DNA from: an uncultured Pedobacter sp.
Lineage (GTDB): Bacteria > Bacteroidota > Bacteroidia > Sphingobacteriales > Sphingobacteriaceae
Direction of reading: 5' to 3'
DNA length: 64,000 bases
Assembly (NCBI RefSeq): GCF_946480185.1
Contig: NZ_CAMLIG010000002.1
Span: 248,001-312,000 of the forward strand
The translations under genes and the position numbers were made by a program. The notes under the pieces were generated by a model. That model worked only from the letters and a program-made list of their open reading frames with translations, made no database searches and was not told the DNA's origin. Each line of letters opens with the position of its first letter. Within the stretch, counting starts at the first letter, position 1. Of the stretch, positions 52,320 through 62,045 are shown piece by piece.

Positions 52320-52979
52320 ATGATAACGCAGATGGCAACTAAAGAAAAAATACAGAATGCTTATATCGATTATGTTTTAAGCGAAGGCAAAAAACCTAAC
52401 TCGGTTTTTACATTTGCCAAAAAAAACAAATTTCCCGAAGAAGAATTTTACAAATATTTCGGCTCTTTTGATGCAATTGATGCAGATGTTTGGTCCAGTT
52501 TATTCACCACCACCATTAGCGAAGTGAAAGCTCAGGAAATTTGGGAAACGTATAGTACCAGAGAAAAGGCTTTATCTTTTTATTACACTTTTTTTGAGCT
52601 TTTAAAAAGCAAAAGAAGCTTTGTAACTTACAGTATGGGCAACTTCAAAAAAGGATTGCATACCCCCGCCCAACTTAAAGAAAGCAAAGAAATTTTTGAA
52701 GAATTCAGCAAAGAACTTATTAACGAAGGTTTAGAGACCGGCGAAATCAACGAAAGAAAATTCATCAGCAATAAATACAAAGATGCACTTTGGTTACAAC
52801 TGGCATTTTTACTGAATTTTTGGCTAAAAGATCATTCCGCAGGTTTCGAAAAAACCGATGAAGCCATTGAAAAAGGCATTAACGTAACTTTTGATTTATT
52901 CCAACGCAGCCCAATTGACAATTTATTGGATTACGGAAAGTTTTTAGCGCAGAACGCAGGGTTTAAGATGGGGTTTTGA
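52320..52979 (+). CDS. TetR-family-like regulator
   Basis: A 219-residue all-helical protein. The N-terminal 60 residues (KIQNAYIDYVLSEGKKPNSV, then FAKKNKFPEEEFYKYFGSFD) have the TetR helix-turn-helix layout. The remaining residues form a TetR_C-like ligand or dimerisation domain. In Bacteroidota this regulator type is usually the neighbour of an AarF/UbiB kinase gene, and here the kinase follows 261 bp downstream in the same direction. The start may be the ATG at 52320 or four codons later (MATKEKIQ). The ligand is unknown. Confidence 0.82.
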   Translation: MITQMATKEKIQNAYIDYVLSEGKKPNSVFTFAKKNKFPEEEFYKYFGSFDAIDADVWSSLFTTTISEVKAQEIWETYSTREKALSFYYTFFELLKSKRSFVTYSMGNFKKGLHTPAQLKESKEIFEEFSKELINEGLETGEINERKFISNKYKDALWLQLAFLLNFWLKDHSAGFEKTDEAIEKGINVTFDLFQRSPIDNLLDYGKFLAQNAGFKMGF

Positions 52980-52983
52980 GGAA

Positions 52984-53232
52984 GTATTGAGTATTGAGAT
53001 ATGCGTATTGAGTAGCAAGATTTAAGAATTAAATTATAAATATTTTCTCTTACGATGAATTTTTCGGGACTTGGGACTAGTTAATGTATCAGGAATCTCA
53101 CTAATTGCAAGTCAGTCTCATACCTCAATACTCACATCGCAATACTAACTTAAGAAAATCAGTCTTATATCTCAATACGCATATCGCAATACTAACTCAA
53201 GCAAATCAGTCGCAATACTCAATACTCACATC
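52984..53232. repeat. Tandem and inverted ATATTGAG/CTCAATACT repeat region
   Basis: A 47-bp unit (TCAGTCT...CTCAATAC...GCAATACTAACT) is repeated in tandem from 53112 to about 53232, with starts at 53112, 53159 and 53206. A 23-bp arm at 52990-53012 matches the reverse complement of 53171-53193 at 22 of 23 positions. The words are related to the CTTGATACT arrays near murG and murD. No reading frame of note lies here; it fills the 261-bp gap before the kinase gene. Confidence 0.75.
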
Positions 53233-53240
53233 TAAAAAAA

Positions 53241-54551
53241 ATGAAAGAACAAAACAGTATCCCAGCAAGTAAGGTAGCCCGCTCTGCAAAGTTTGTGGGT
53301 ACGGGTTTTAAAATTGGCGGGAATTATATTAAGCATTATTCTAAAAAAATATTCAATCCAGAATTGAGTAGAGATGAGCTAAATGAGGACAATGCTACGG
53401 ATATTTACAGTTCTTTAAGCGAGTTGAAAGGAAGTGCATTAAAAGTTGCACAAATGCTCAGCATGGATAAAAATATATTGCCAAAAGCCTATGTCGATAA
53501 GTTTTCCATGTCGCAATATAATGCTCCGCCTTTAAGCGGACCGTTGATTATGCAAACTTTCAGAAAAAACTTCGGAAAAACACCGGATAAAATTTTCGAT
53601 AAGTTCGATTTAAAATCAACCAATGCCGCATCAATTGGACAGGTGCACAAAGCAGAATTAAATGGCGAAAAACTGGCCGTAAAAATTCAATATCCAGGCG
53701 TTGGCGATTCCATTTCCTCCGATTTAAAAATGGTAAAGCCTTTTGCTTTCCGGCTGTTGGGAATGAGCGAGAAGGAGTTAGAAGTTTACATGAAAGAGGT
53801 AGAAGAGCGTTTGATAGAAGAAACTGATTATGAGCTGGAAGTAGAAAATTCTTTAAAAATATCAAAAGCCTGTGTCAATATCCCTAATCTGGTTTTTCCT
53901 ACTTATTACAAAGAACTATCTGGCCCGCGTGTAATTACCATGAGTTGGTTAAACGGTTTGCATTTAAAAGAATTTTTGGCAACAAACCCTTCACAAGAAA
54001 CTCGAAATACCATTGGACAAGCGCTGTGGGATTTCTATAATTTCCAACAGCATGAACTTAGGGCAGTACATGCGGATCCGCATCCCGGAAATTTTTTAAT
54101 TACCCCAGAAGGCAAGTTGGGAATTATTGATTTTGGCTGCATCAAAGAACTTCCTGATAGTTTTTACTATCCGTTTTTCTCTACAACTTCAACCGATTTA
54201 ATGACAAACCGGGAAGAAACCATCAAAGCTTTTAGAGCTTTAGAAATGATTTTACCTAAAGATACCGAAGCGCAGATTGAGTTTTATTACCAAGCTTATA
54301 AGGAAATGATTACGCTTTTTGCACAGCCTTATATTAAAGGAAAGTTTGATTTTAGCAAACCCGAGTTTTTTGATGAACTTTACAGTTTTGGAGAAAAAAT
54401 TGCCAAAATGCCCGAATTTAAGCAAGCCCGCGGGGTTAAGCATTTTATTTATGTTAACCGTACTAACTTTGGCCTTTACAATATTTTAAATGAGCTTGGT
54501 GCAACGGTAAAAACCGATACGTATAAACCTCATGTAAAAGATAGGTTTTAA
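53241..54551 (+). CDS. AarF/ABC1/UbiB-family atypical kinase
   Basis: A 436-residue protein-kinase-like protein of the UbiB/ADCK family. The signature alanine-rich loop reads NAASIGQVHKAEL, the ATP-binding lysine is in LAVKIQYPGVG, the catalytic region is HADPHPGNFLI, and the metal-binding motif is IDFGCIKELP. These proteins act in isoprenoid-quinone or lipid metabolism. Bacteroidota use menaquinone, so the precise role is open. A TetR-like regulator gene precedes it. Its TAA shares a base with the ATG of the broken mepB gene (TAATG). Confidence 0.93.
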   Translation: MKEQNSIPASKVARSAKFVGTGFKIGGNYIKHYSKKIFNPELSRDELNEDNATDIYSSLSELKGSALKVAQMLSMDKNILPKAYVDKFSMSQYNAPPLSGPLIMQTFRKNFGKTPDKIFDKFDLKSTNAASIGQVHKAELNGEKLAVKIQYPGVGDSISSDLKMVKPFAFRLLGMSEKELEVYMKEVEERLIEETDYELEVENSLKISKACVNIPNLVFPTYYKELSGPRVITMSWLNGLHLKEFLATNPSQETRNTIGQALWDFYNFQQHELRAVHADPHPGNFLITPEGKLGIIDFGCIKELPDSFYYPFFSTTSTDLMTNREETIKAFRALEMILPKDTEAQIEFYYQAYKEMITLFAQPYIKGKFDFSKPEFFDELYSFGEKIAKMPEFKQARGVKHFIYVNRTNFGLYNILNELGATVKTDTYKPHVKDRF

Positions 54552-55047
54552 TGGTGTTAAATTCCCCAATTGCTTTACAGAATTTTATTGATTTGATTTC
54601 TAAGAATCAGCCGTTTCCGATATCAGAATTGATTTAGAAAACAAGGAATATAGCGCTTGCAGCTTTAGATTAGACGATAAAAAAGTTCTCTTCCGGAAAG
54701 CGAAAATCACACCCAAAAAAGTTGGGCAGTTTATTAGCATTTGGAAAAGAAACGATTTAGGAATTACACAGCCCTTTGATGAAACTGATCCGATTGATTT
54801 TATTATTATAGTTTGCGAATTTGCGAACAGGTCTGGCGCTTTTGTATTTCCGAAATGGGTGCTTCAAGAAAATAGAATATTTACCACAAACGGCATCGAA
54901 GGTAAACGAGGAATAAGAGTTTATCCAACTTGGGATTCAGCTACTAATACGCAAGCCAAAAAAACACAAAATTGGCAAGTGAACTATTTTGTTGAGTTTG
55001 ATGGAGATTCGAAACATCAGCTCATCATGAAACTTTTAGAAGCTTAG
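54551..55047 (+). pseudogene. mepB-like gene with frameshift
   Basis: From the ATG at 54551, 28 codons read MVLNSPIALQNFIDLISKNQ and stop at a TAG near 54636. From about 54617 another frame continues to the TAG at 55047 as a good MepB-family protein: DLENKEYSACSFRL, VLFRKAKITPKKVGQFISIW, PFDETDPIDFIII and GKRGIRVYPTWDS. A single-base indel at about 54610-54625 separates the halves. MepB proteins are small, of unknown activity. The reading frame is otherwise clean, so the lesion is recent or a sequencing error. The first codon overlaps the kinase stop. Confidence 0.85.
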
Positions 55048-57149
55048 GATATTTTATTCAACATAATCCCAGTTTCAGATTGTAAAAGAATCGATTTTAG
55101 AACCTGATGTTCAGGTTTTTCTAAATCTGGGTCGCTTTCAAATATTTCGATTACGGTTTTCCGGGCTTCCGCAAGTATAGCTTGGTCTGTTGCCAAATCG
55201 GCCAATTTCAATTCCATTACGCCACTTTGCTGTTTACCTTCAATATTTCCTGGTCCACGTAACTGCAAATCAATTTCCGCAATTTCAAATCCGTCGTTGC
55301 TTTTAACCATTGTTTCTAAACGCACTCTGCCATCTTTACTCAGTTTATCGCCCGACATTAATATGCAATAAGACTGTTCTGCACCTCGTCCAACACGCCC
55401 TCTTAATTGGTGCAATTGCGAAAGTCCAAACCGTTCCGCATTTTCTATAATCATTACCGAAGCATTCGGAACGTTTACTCCAACTTCAATTACAGTAGTT
55501 GCCACCATAATCTGCGTTTCTCCTTTTACAAAGCGTTGCATTTCAAATTCCTTTTCCGCAGCTTTTAGTTGTCCGTGAACAATGCTAATTCGATACTCGG
55601 GCAGTGGAAATTCACGGCTCATGGTATCAACGCCATCCATCAGATTTTTTAAATCCAGTTTTGCACTTTCTTGGATTAATGGGTAAACAATATAAATCTG
55701 GCGTCCTTTAGCAATTTCCTGCTTCATAAACCCGAACATTCTTAAACGTTGGCTTTCATATAAATGGCGGGTTTCAATAGGTTTTCTACCGGCAGGCAGT
55801 TCATCAATCATAGAAACATCCAAATCGCCGTAAAGCGTCATCGCAAGCGTTCGAGGGATAGGCGTTGCTGTCATCACCAATATATGTGGTGGAATTACAT
55901 TTTTTCGCCACAATTTCGCTCTTTGCTCTACACCAAAACGGTGTTGCTCATCAATTACTGCAAAACCTAAGTTTTTAAACTTTACCGGATCCTCAATTAA
56001 AGCATGTGTACCTATTAAAATAGAAAGCTTCCCACTTTCCAAATCATCTGCAATTATTTTACGTTCTTTTTTTTTGGTTGAACCTCTTAACAATGCAATA
56101 GAAACAAATTCGTTTTTTAAAAGCGCCTTTAATGAATGGTAATGTTGGGTAGCCAAAATTTCTGTTGGTGCCATTAAACAGGCTTGAAAACCATTATCAA
56201 CGGCTAAAAGCATCGTCATCAGTGCAACCACGGTTTTTCCAGAACCCACATCTCCCTGAACCAACCTATTCATTTGAATGCCTTTTTGTGTGTCCAGTCT
56301 AATTTCTTTTATTACCCGCTTTTGTGCATTTGTTAAAGAAAAAGGCAATAGGTTTTCGTAGAAATAGGTGAATTTTTCACCTACATTTTCAAAAATATTT
56401 CCCTTAAATTTTTGCGTTCTAATGAGTTTAGATTTCAACATCCTAAACTGAATCAGAAATAATTCTTCAAACTTTAACGTATTTTGTGCAGCTCGTAAAT
56501 CATCCGCATTAGCGGGAAAATGGATATTATAAATGGCGTTTTCTCTAGATAAGAGCTTATATTTTTGACGGATATAGTGGGGTAAAACTTCTTCTATTTC
56601 TTTCAGGCAAGCATCCAAAACATTTGCAACAAGCTTTTGGATGCCTTTGGCATCCAAACTATACTGTTTTAATTTTTCTGTAGAAGAATAAACGGGTTGG
56701 AGTTTTAAATTACCTTTGTTTGACGCGTTTTTATTATAAAGTTCAATTTCGGGATGAGCCATTTGTACTTTCCCATTAAAAAAAGTGACCTTCCCAAAAA
56801 TAATATAAACATGATTTAGTAAAAGGTGTTTTTGAACCCATGTTACGCCTTGGAACCAAACCAACTCAATTTCTCCAGTATCATCAATAGCTTGGGCAAC
56901 CAATCTTTTCGTCCGCTTTTCGCCGATGATATCCATCGATTTTAACCTTACCAAAATCTGCAGATAAGGTAATTCAGCGTTTACGTCTTTAATTTTATAG
57001 AATTGTGTTCTGTCTATGTATCGAAAAGGATAATACGAGATTAAATGGCGATAGCTAAAAACAGCAATTTCCTTTTTCAGGATTTCTGCTCTTTGCGGAC
57101 CTACTCCCTTTAAGTAAGCTATTGGCGTATCTAATAATGATTGACTCAA
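55044..57149 (-). CDS. recG: ATP-dependent DNA helicase RecG
   Basis: Branch-migration helicase acting on stalled forks and Holliday junctions. The wedge (OB-fold) domain fills about residues 1-230. The helicase core has the Walker A GDVGSGKTVVALM near 300, LLRGSTKKKER, the DEAD-box variant DEQHRFG, the ATPIPRTLA motif III, and QLHQLRGRVGRG motif VI. The C-terminal LRGPGNIEGKQQSG block follows. At 701 residues it is complete. It converges with the mepB pseudogene, overlapping by 4 bp. Confidence 0.97.
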   Translation of the reverse strand: MSQSLLDTPIAYLKGVGPQRAEILKKEIAVFSYRHLISYYPFRYIDRTQFYKIKDVNAELPYLQILVRLKSMDIIGEKRTKRLVAQAIDDTGEIELVWFQGVTWVQKHLLLNHVYIIFGKVTFFNGKVQMAHPEIELYNKNASNKGNLKLQPVYSSTEKLKQYSLDAKGIQKLVANVLDACLKEIEEVLPHYIRQKYKLLSRENAIYNIHFPANADDLRAAQNTLKFEELFLIQFRMLKSKLIRTQKFKGNIFENVGEKFTYFYENLLPFSLTNAQKRVIKEIRLDTQKGIQMNRLVQGDVGSGKTVVALMTMLLAVDNGFQACLMAPTEILATQHYHSLKALLKNEFVSIALLRGSTKKKERKIIADDLESGKLSILIGTHALIEDPVKFKNLGFAVIDEQHRFGVEQRAKLWRKNVIPPHILVMTATPIPRTLAMTLYGDLDVSMIDELPAGRKPIETRHLYESQRLRMFGFMKQEIAKGRQIYIVYPLIQESAKLDLKNLMDGVDTMSREFPLPEYRISIVHGQLKAAEKEFEMQRFVKGETQIMVATTVIEVGVNVPNASVMIIENAERFGLSQLHQLRGRVGRGAEQSYCILMSGDKLSKDGRVRLETMVKSNDGFEIAEIDLQLRGPGNIEGKQQSGVMELKLADLATDQAILAEARKTVIEIFESDPDLEKPEHQVLKSILLQSETGIMLNKIS

Positions 57150-57223
57150 ATTATTCGTTTAGTTTAGGTTTAAAGGTTACTAACAAACATCCCGATTTCT
57201 CCATCATTAGGTTAAAATCAATA

Positions 57224-57607
57224 TTATACCTCCACTGCAATTGCAGATATTTCGACACTTACATTTTTGGGTAATGTTTTAACGGCAACGGTTTCTCTTG
57301 CAGGATAATCTTGGGTAAAGTACTGACCGTAAATTTCATTTACTTTCGCAAAAGAATTCATATCGCTTAAAAAGATAGATGTTTTTACCACGTTAATAAA
57401 ATCAAGTCCAGCCGCGTTAAGTACAGCTTTTAAATTTAACATTACTTGGTGTGTTTCCGCTTCAATATTTGTGTCGATTAAATTCCCTGTTTTTGCATCT
57501 ATAGCAATTTGGCCCGAGATGTAAAGTGTATTTCCTGCCATTATTGCCTGATTGTAAGGACCGATTGGTTCAGGAGCATTTCCAGTTTTTATAATTCTTT
57601 TTACCAT
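57224..57607 (-). CDS. RidA family enamine/imine deaminase
   Basis: A 127-residue RidA/YjgF protein that hydrolyses reactive enamine and imine intermediates made by PLP enzymes. The sequence APEPIGPYNQAIMAGNTLYI-like start (GNAPEPIGPYNQAI), the central ASGLD-type region NAAGLDFINVVKTSIFLSDM, and YPARETVAVKTLPKNVSVEI with the catalytic Arg (ARETV) are intact. Length is typical. It lies 3 bp downstream of a small membrane-protein gene in the same direction. Confidence 0.94.
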   Translation of the reverse strand: MVKRIIKTGNAPEPIGPYNQAIMAGNTLYISGQIAIDAKTGNLIDTNIEAETHQVMLNLKAVLNAAGLDFINVVKTSIFLSDMNSFAKVNEIYGQYFTQDYPARETVAVKTLPKNVSVEISAIAVEV

Positions 57608-57610
57608 TAT

Positions 57611-57754
57611 CTATTTTCTTAATATGAGGATGTCAATTAATTTCCACAAAACACCCAGAATAAATACAATAATTACAAACTTGTTTATCCAGTGCATTGC
57701 TCTGATATTGAAATTTGTTGGTCTTGTTGGATCTTTTTTTCTAAAGAAATACAT
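57611..57754 (-). CDS. Small single-pass membrane protein (DUF6728-like)
   Basis: A 47-residue frame from the ATG at 57754 to TAG at 57611. It starts MYFFRKKDPTRPTNFNIRAM and has one transmembrane segment at about residues 25-43 (KFVIIVFILGVLWKLIDI). The F-R-K-K-D-P-x-R-P-T-x-F-N-x-R-x-M-H motif is that of a small Bacteroidota family I recall as DUF6728. Its stop is 3 bp upstream of the RidA start, so the two are probably one transcript. Function unknown. Confidence 0.75.
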   Translation of the reverse strand: MYFFRKKDPTRPTNFNIRAMHWINKFVIIVFILGVLWKLIDILILRK

Positions 57755-57778
57755 AAAACAAATTTATAAATAAAAAAA

Positions 57779-57800
57779 GGGAGTCTGCTAACAGACTCCC
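57779..57800 (-). terminator. Terminator of the OmpA-family gene
   Basis: GGGAGTCTG (57779-57787) pairs with CAGACTCCC (57792-57800) around a 4-base loop. Read leftward, a run of seven T residues follows. It lies 28 bp beyond the stop. Confidence 0.9.
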
Positions 57801-57827
57801 TCTCTTTAAGATTAAAACTTAATCTAA

Positions 57828-59285
57828 TTATTTTTGTCTGAACTCAACACGACGGTTAGCCTGACGACCTTCTTCAGTTGCATTAGAAGCAATCGGACGA
57901 GTTTCTCCGTAACCTTTAGTTGAAATTCTTTTAGCATCAACACCAGAGTTAACTAAGTAAGTTTTTACCGCATTAGCTCTATCTAATGATAATTGCATGT
58001 TGTAAGCATCAGTTCCTTCTGCAGAAGCGTGACCATCTAATTGTAAGCCAATTGTTTTATCAGCTCTTAAAGTAGAAGATATTTTATCTAACATTGGGTA
58101 AGAAGAAGTTCTTAATACTGAAGAGTTGTATTCAAATTGGATAGCAGAAGTACCAGCCATAGTTGGTGTTCCCATTTCTGGACAACCATTTAATTCAGCA
58201 GTACCTTTTTCTGTTGGACATTTGTCTTTCCAATCTGGCACACCGTCACCATCTGTATCTAATTCGCAACCAGCACCATCAACTTTAGCTCCAGCTGGAG
58301 TGTTTGGGCACTTGTCTAAATGATCAGCAACACCGTCACCATCAGTATCTTTTTTCAAGTCTTGAACAGCTTGTTCAACATTAGTTACACGACCTTTTAA
58401 AGCTTCAACTTCTTGACGTAAAGTTGGATCTTTTAATTCGTCATACATCATAGCTACTGGATTAACCCAGTTGATATCGGGTTTTGATTTAGAACCTAAA
58501 GAGAATTCTAAACCGGCTCTCATTACAGAAAATTTATCTTTAGAAGTTCCGCCTGCGTAAACACCATCAAAGTTATCAGAATCAATGAATTTAGCATCGT
58601 AACCTAAGTCTAAAGCTATTCTATCGCTTAATTTAAATTTAACACCTAATCCAACTGGAATGTAAGCTTGTCTGATGTAATCATTGTTGTCACCAGCACC
58701 ACCGTACTTTCCTTTGTTTTCTTTCTTTGTTCCGCTTAAATCATAACCAGTATAAAGAACAGGATTGTAGGCAATTAAACCGTAACCAACTTTACCATAG
58801 AAATTAACCGCATTGGTTCTGTGTAAGAAGTTAATAGTAGCAAGGTTAAAATAACCGCTTAAGTTAACATCATATTGAACTTCAGTTTGAACAGATTTGT
58901 AGTAAGTACCTGCAGTTCCGAATCCCGGAGCTAATGTACCTACACTAGGTGCTTTATCAATAGAATTTACGTGACCTCTGTAGCCGTTTAATTCTAACCC
59001 GAAAACATGACCTAACTGTTTTCTTAAACCAAGACCATAATAACCGCCAAGTTTGTATTCTCCAAACTTAACATTATCTCCGAAATCGTCTGTTCCGCCT
59101 GTAATAACAGTAGGCACAGTTACGCCTCCGTTAACACTAAGCGTCCAAGTACGATACTGTTTTTTTCCACCAAATACTTTGGCAGAGCTAGTAGTTGGCT
59201 GTGAGTCTTGTGCATTTGCAGCGATAGCAAAAGCAGTAGCTAGAGACAAAGCAACTGTTTTTTTTAATGTAGAATAATTCATCAT
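57828..59285 (-). CDS. OmpA-family outer-membrane protein with thrombospondin type 3 repeats
   Basis: A 485-residue protein. The signal peptide covers about residues 1-25 (LKKTVALSLATAFAIAANAQ). Residues about 40-265 are an outer-membrane beta barrel with alternating aromatic strands. Two calcium-binding thrombospondin type 3 repeats lie at about 312-368 (DTDGDGVADHLDKCPNTPAG and DTDGDGVPDWKDKCP). Residues about 375-485 are the OmpA peptidoglycan-binding domain (LDGHASAEGTDAYNMQLSLD then RANAVKTYLVNSGV and GYGETRP). It would anchor the outer membrane to the wall and is likely abundant. Transcribed alone, divergent from the M24 aminopeptidase gene. Confidence 0.95.
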   Translation of the reverse strand: MMNYSTLKKTVALSLATAFAIAANAQDSQPTTSSAKVFGGKKQYRTWTLSVNGGVTVPTVITGGTDDFGDNVKFGEYKLGGYYGLGLRKQLGHVFGLELNGYRGHVNSIDKAPSVGTLAPGFGTAGTYYKSVQTEVQYDVNLSGYFNLATINFLHRTNAVNFYGKVGYGLIAYNPVLYTGYDLSGTKKENKGKYGGAGDNNDYIRQAYIPVGLGVKFKLSDRIALDLGYDAKFIDSDNFDGVYAGGTSKDKFSVMRAGLEFSLGSKSKPDINWVNPVAMMYDELKDPTLRQEVEALKGRVTNVEQAVQDLKKDTDGDGVADHLDKCPNTPAGAKVDGAGCELDTDGDGVPDWKDKCPTEKGTAELNGCPEMGTPTMAGTSAIQFEYNSSVLRTSSYPMLDKISSTLRADKTIGLQLDGHASAEGTDAYNMQLSLDRANAVKTYLVNSGVDAKRISTKGYGETRPIASNATEEGRQANRRVEFRQK

Positions 59286-59440
59286 TTTTTTTTTAAGGTT
59301 AACAATTCTTAATTGTAATTTTTTGTAAAATTAATTATAAGTTTGACTTCAGCAACTATTCAAAATCTGTTCCAAAATCTTTTATGTGACAAATAAAAGT
59401 CATAAAAGTTTAATTTTCGGATTTAATTAATTCATTATCA

Positions 59441-60730
59441 ATGAAACATCAAATCGTAGAACCAATTTTACTCGGTAAAAATAGAGAAAATTTTTATTCA
59501 AAACTTAAAAAAGAATCTTTATGTATAATAAATGCTAATGATGAGTTTCCAAGAAGCGGAGATCAAAGCTTTACATTTAAGCAAAACCCTGATCTATTTT
59601 ACCTTACAGGCATTGATCAGGAACAAACGATACTGCTTCTATTTCCTGATTGTCCTAATCCGTTATACAGAGAAGTACTATTTTTAAGACAGACCAACGA
59701 GCATATAGCTGTTTGGGAAGGACATAAATACACCAAAGAACAAGCAACTGAGGTTTCGGGCATTAAAAGTATTTATTGGTTAGAGGAATTTTGGCCAATA
59801 TTATCATCTATAATTCATTACGCCACCAATATCTACCTTAATACCAACGAAAACGACCGATATTCACAGTCTGTTCCTTATCGTGATATCCGTTTTATTG
59901 AGGAGATTAAAAGTAAATACCCTTTACACCATTATGAAAGAGCTGCTCCAATTTTCAGAAAATTAAGAGCAATAAAATCAGAAAGTGAACTAAAATATAT
60001 ACAAAAGGCTTGTGATATAACCAATGATGCCTTTCAGCGCATTTTAAAATTCATCAAACCAAATGTTGGTGAATGGGAAATTGAAGCTGAAATTATTCAC
60101 GAATTTATTAGGCAACAAGCTACAGGCCACGCCTACTCTCCCATTATTGCCTCCGGAAAAAATGCATGTATCCTTCATTATAACGACAATAATCAAATTT
60201 GCAGAGACGGAGAAGTTATATTATTTGACTTTGGAGCAGAATATGGCAATTACAATGCGGATTTAAGTAGAAGTGTCCCGGTAAACGGAAAATTCACTAA
60301 AAGACAAAAAGAAGTTTACAATGCTGTTTTGCATGTGATGAAAGAAGCTACAAAAATGTTGGTGCCGGGGACAATATGGAATAACTATCATGACGAAGTT
60401 GGCAAAATTATAACAGCCGAACTTATTAAAATTGGTTTGCTGGATAAACACGATGTTGCAAAACAAGACCCTAAGGTGCCAGCATATAAAAAATATTTTA
60501 TGCATGGTACATCACACCACTTAGGAATTGATGTCCACGATTATGCCAGCAGATACGAGCCTTTTGCTGTAGGAAATGTATTGACTTGCGAGCCGGGCAT
60601 TTACATTCCGGCGGAAAATTTAGGTATTAGATTAGAGAACGACATCTACATTAGTAAAAATGGACCAATAGATTTAATGGAGAAAATCCCAATTGAGGCA
60701 GAAGAAATCGAAGACCTGATGAATAGTTAG
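59441..60730 (+). CDS. M24-family aminopeptidase P
   Basis: A 429-residue Xaa-Pro aminopeptidase-type enzyme, releasing N-terminal residues before proline. The pita-bread metal ligands are all visible: Asp in LFDFGAEYGNYNADLSRSVP (two Asp), His in HGTSHHLGIDVHD, Glu in LTCEPGIYIPAENLG, and Glu in GIRLENDIYIS. The N-terminal domain (about 1-170) is the creatinase-like module. The 155-bp spacer upstream separates it from the ompA-type gene on the other strand. Confidence 0.94.
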   Translation: MKHQIVEPILLGKNRENFYSKLKKESLCIINANDEFPRSGDQSFTFKQNPDLFYLTGIDQEQTILLLFPDCPNPLYREVLFLRQTNEHIAVWEGHKYTKEQATEVSGIKSIYWLEEFWPILSSIIHYATNIYLNTNENDRYSQSVPYRDIRFIEEIKSKYPLHHYERAAPIFRKLRAIKSESELKYIQKACDITNDAFQRILKFIKPNVGEWEIEAEIIHEFIRQQATGHAYSPIIASGKNACILHYNDNNQICRDGEVILFDFGAEYGNYNADLSRSVPVNGKFTKRQKEVYNAVLHVMKEATKMLVPGTIWNNYHDEVGKIITAELIKIGLLDKHDVAKQDPKVPAYKKYFMHGTSHHLGIDVHDYASRYEPFAVGNVLTCEPGIYIPAENLGIRLENDIYISKNGPIDLMEKIPIEAEEIEDLMNS

Positions 60731-60892
60731 CTATTTAAATAATAACGCTTCAACAATAGCTTTGGAGGATTAAATTCGCGGAAGCTTTTTTTATTTTCAT
60801 CCATTTTAAAGTCGCTATAAAATTCTCCCGTAAATAAAAAACCTTTACAAAAAAGCCATGCCTCAAAACATTAATTTTACTATTTTGCAAAC

Positions 60893-62041
60893 ATGCAATT
60901 TAAAGACATTGTAGGGCAACAAGCAATAAAAAACCACTTAACACAAACCGTTAAGGATGAAAGGATTAGCCATGCACAACTTTTTTTAGGCCCAGAAGGT
61001 TCTGGGAGTTTACCTTTAGCATTAGCTTATGCCCAATTTATATGTTGTGAAAATAAATTGGACGATGATTCTTGCGGAGTTTGTTCCTCTTGCAGGAAAT
61101 ACAGCAAATTGGTTCATCCAGATTTACATTTCTCCTATCCATTTTTCGCAAAACACAAGGAAGATACTGCTTTAACTTTCATTGAAGAATGGCGAACTGC
61201 TTTTTTAGCAAACCCATATTTAGGTTTAGATGAGTGGCGTGAGCAGTTGAGCGCAGAAAACAAACAGGCCAACATCAATATTGCGGAAGCTCACAGTATT
61301 ATCAGCAAACTGAGTTTAAAACCTTTTGAATCAGAATATAAAGTTTTAATCCTGTGGTTGCCCGAATATTTAGAAAAAGAAGGAAATGCACTGTTAAAAG
61401 TTATTGAAGAACCTTCGCAAAAAACACTTTTTTTGTTAGTTGCACAAAATCAGGAACAGATTTTAAACACCATTATTTCCAGAACTCAGCTGGTAAAAAT
61501 CCCTAAACTTAAAGCAAACGAAATCGAAGATTATCTGGTAACCAAAAAAAATATAGATATTCCCATGTCTAAAACTTTGGCTTACCTCAGCAACGGAAGT
61601 TTGCAAACAGCACTTCAATTGCTGGTACATCAAGAAAACAATTATCATGACTTATTTTTAGGATGGTTAAGGGCCTGTTGGGGAAACAAGGGATTAGAAA
61701 TTGTTGGATATACCGAAGGTGAGCTCTCCAAAATGGGACGGGAAAACCAGAAAAACTTTTTGCGCTACGGTGTAAATCTAATGAGAGAATGTACTCTTTT
61801 TATTGCCCAAACTCCGGGATTAATTCATATCCCAGAAAAAGAATTAGACTTTATCAGTAAATTTTCGCAGGTTTTAACTTTGGCACAGGTGCAAGCAATC
61901 ACCAATGAGCTAGAAAAAGCACAATATCATATCGAAAGAAATGCAAACCCGAAAATATTATTTTTAGATGTATCTTTGATTTTAGTAAAAATTTTAAAGT
62001 TTAAAACGCTCCGCCCAATAGCGGACTCAATTATATTATAG
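60893..62041 (+). CDS. holB: DNA polymerase III delta-prime subunit
   Basis: A 382-residue clamp-loader subunit. The zinc-binding cysteines are in CCENKLDDDSCGVCSSCRKY, and the start IVGQQAIKNHLTQTVKDERI is characteristic. The Walker A region reads GPEGSGSLPLA, with no lysine-serine/threonine, so the ATP site is degenerate, as in delta-prime of E. coli. LIEEPSQKTLFLLV-type and ISRTQLVKIPKL segments match the RFC-like fold. It is the first of three closely spaced rightward genes, followed 4 bp later by ricT. Confidence 0.94.
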   Translation: MQFKDIVGQQAIKNHLTQTVKDERISHAQLFLGPEGSGSLPLALAYAQFICCENKLDDDSCGVCSSCRKYSKLVHPDLHFSYPFFAKHKEDTALTFIEEWRTAFLANPYLGLDEWREQLSAENKQANINIAEAHSIISKLSLKPFESEYKVLILWLPEYLEKEGNALLKVIEEPSQKTLFLLVAQNQEQILNTIISRTQLVKIPKLKANEIEDYLVTKKNIDIPMSKTLAYLSNGSLQTALQLLVHQENNYHDLFLGWLRACWGNKGLEIVGYTEGELSKMGRENQKNFLRYGVNLMRECTLFIAQTPGLIHIPEKELDFISKFSQVLTLAQVQAITNELEKAQYHIERNANPKILFLDVSLILVKILKFKTLRPIADSIIL

Positions 62042-62045
62042 ATTT

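Noticed and set aside
52984..53232. The tandem repeat region as a CRISPR array
   Set aside because: Units are degenerate, with no unique spacers of constant length, and no cas genes are present.
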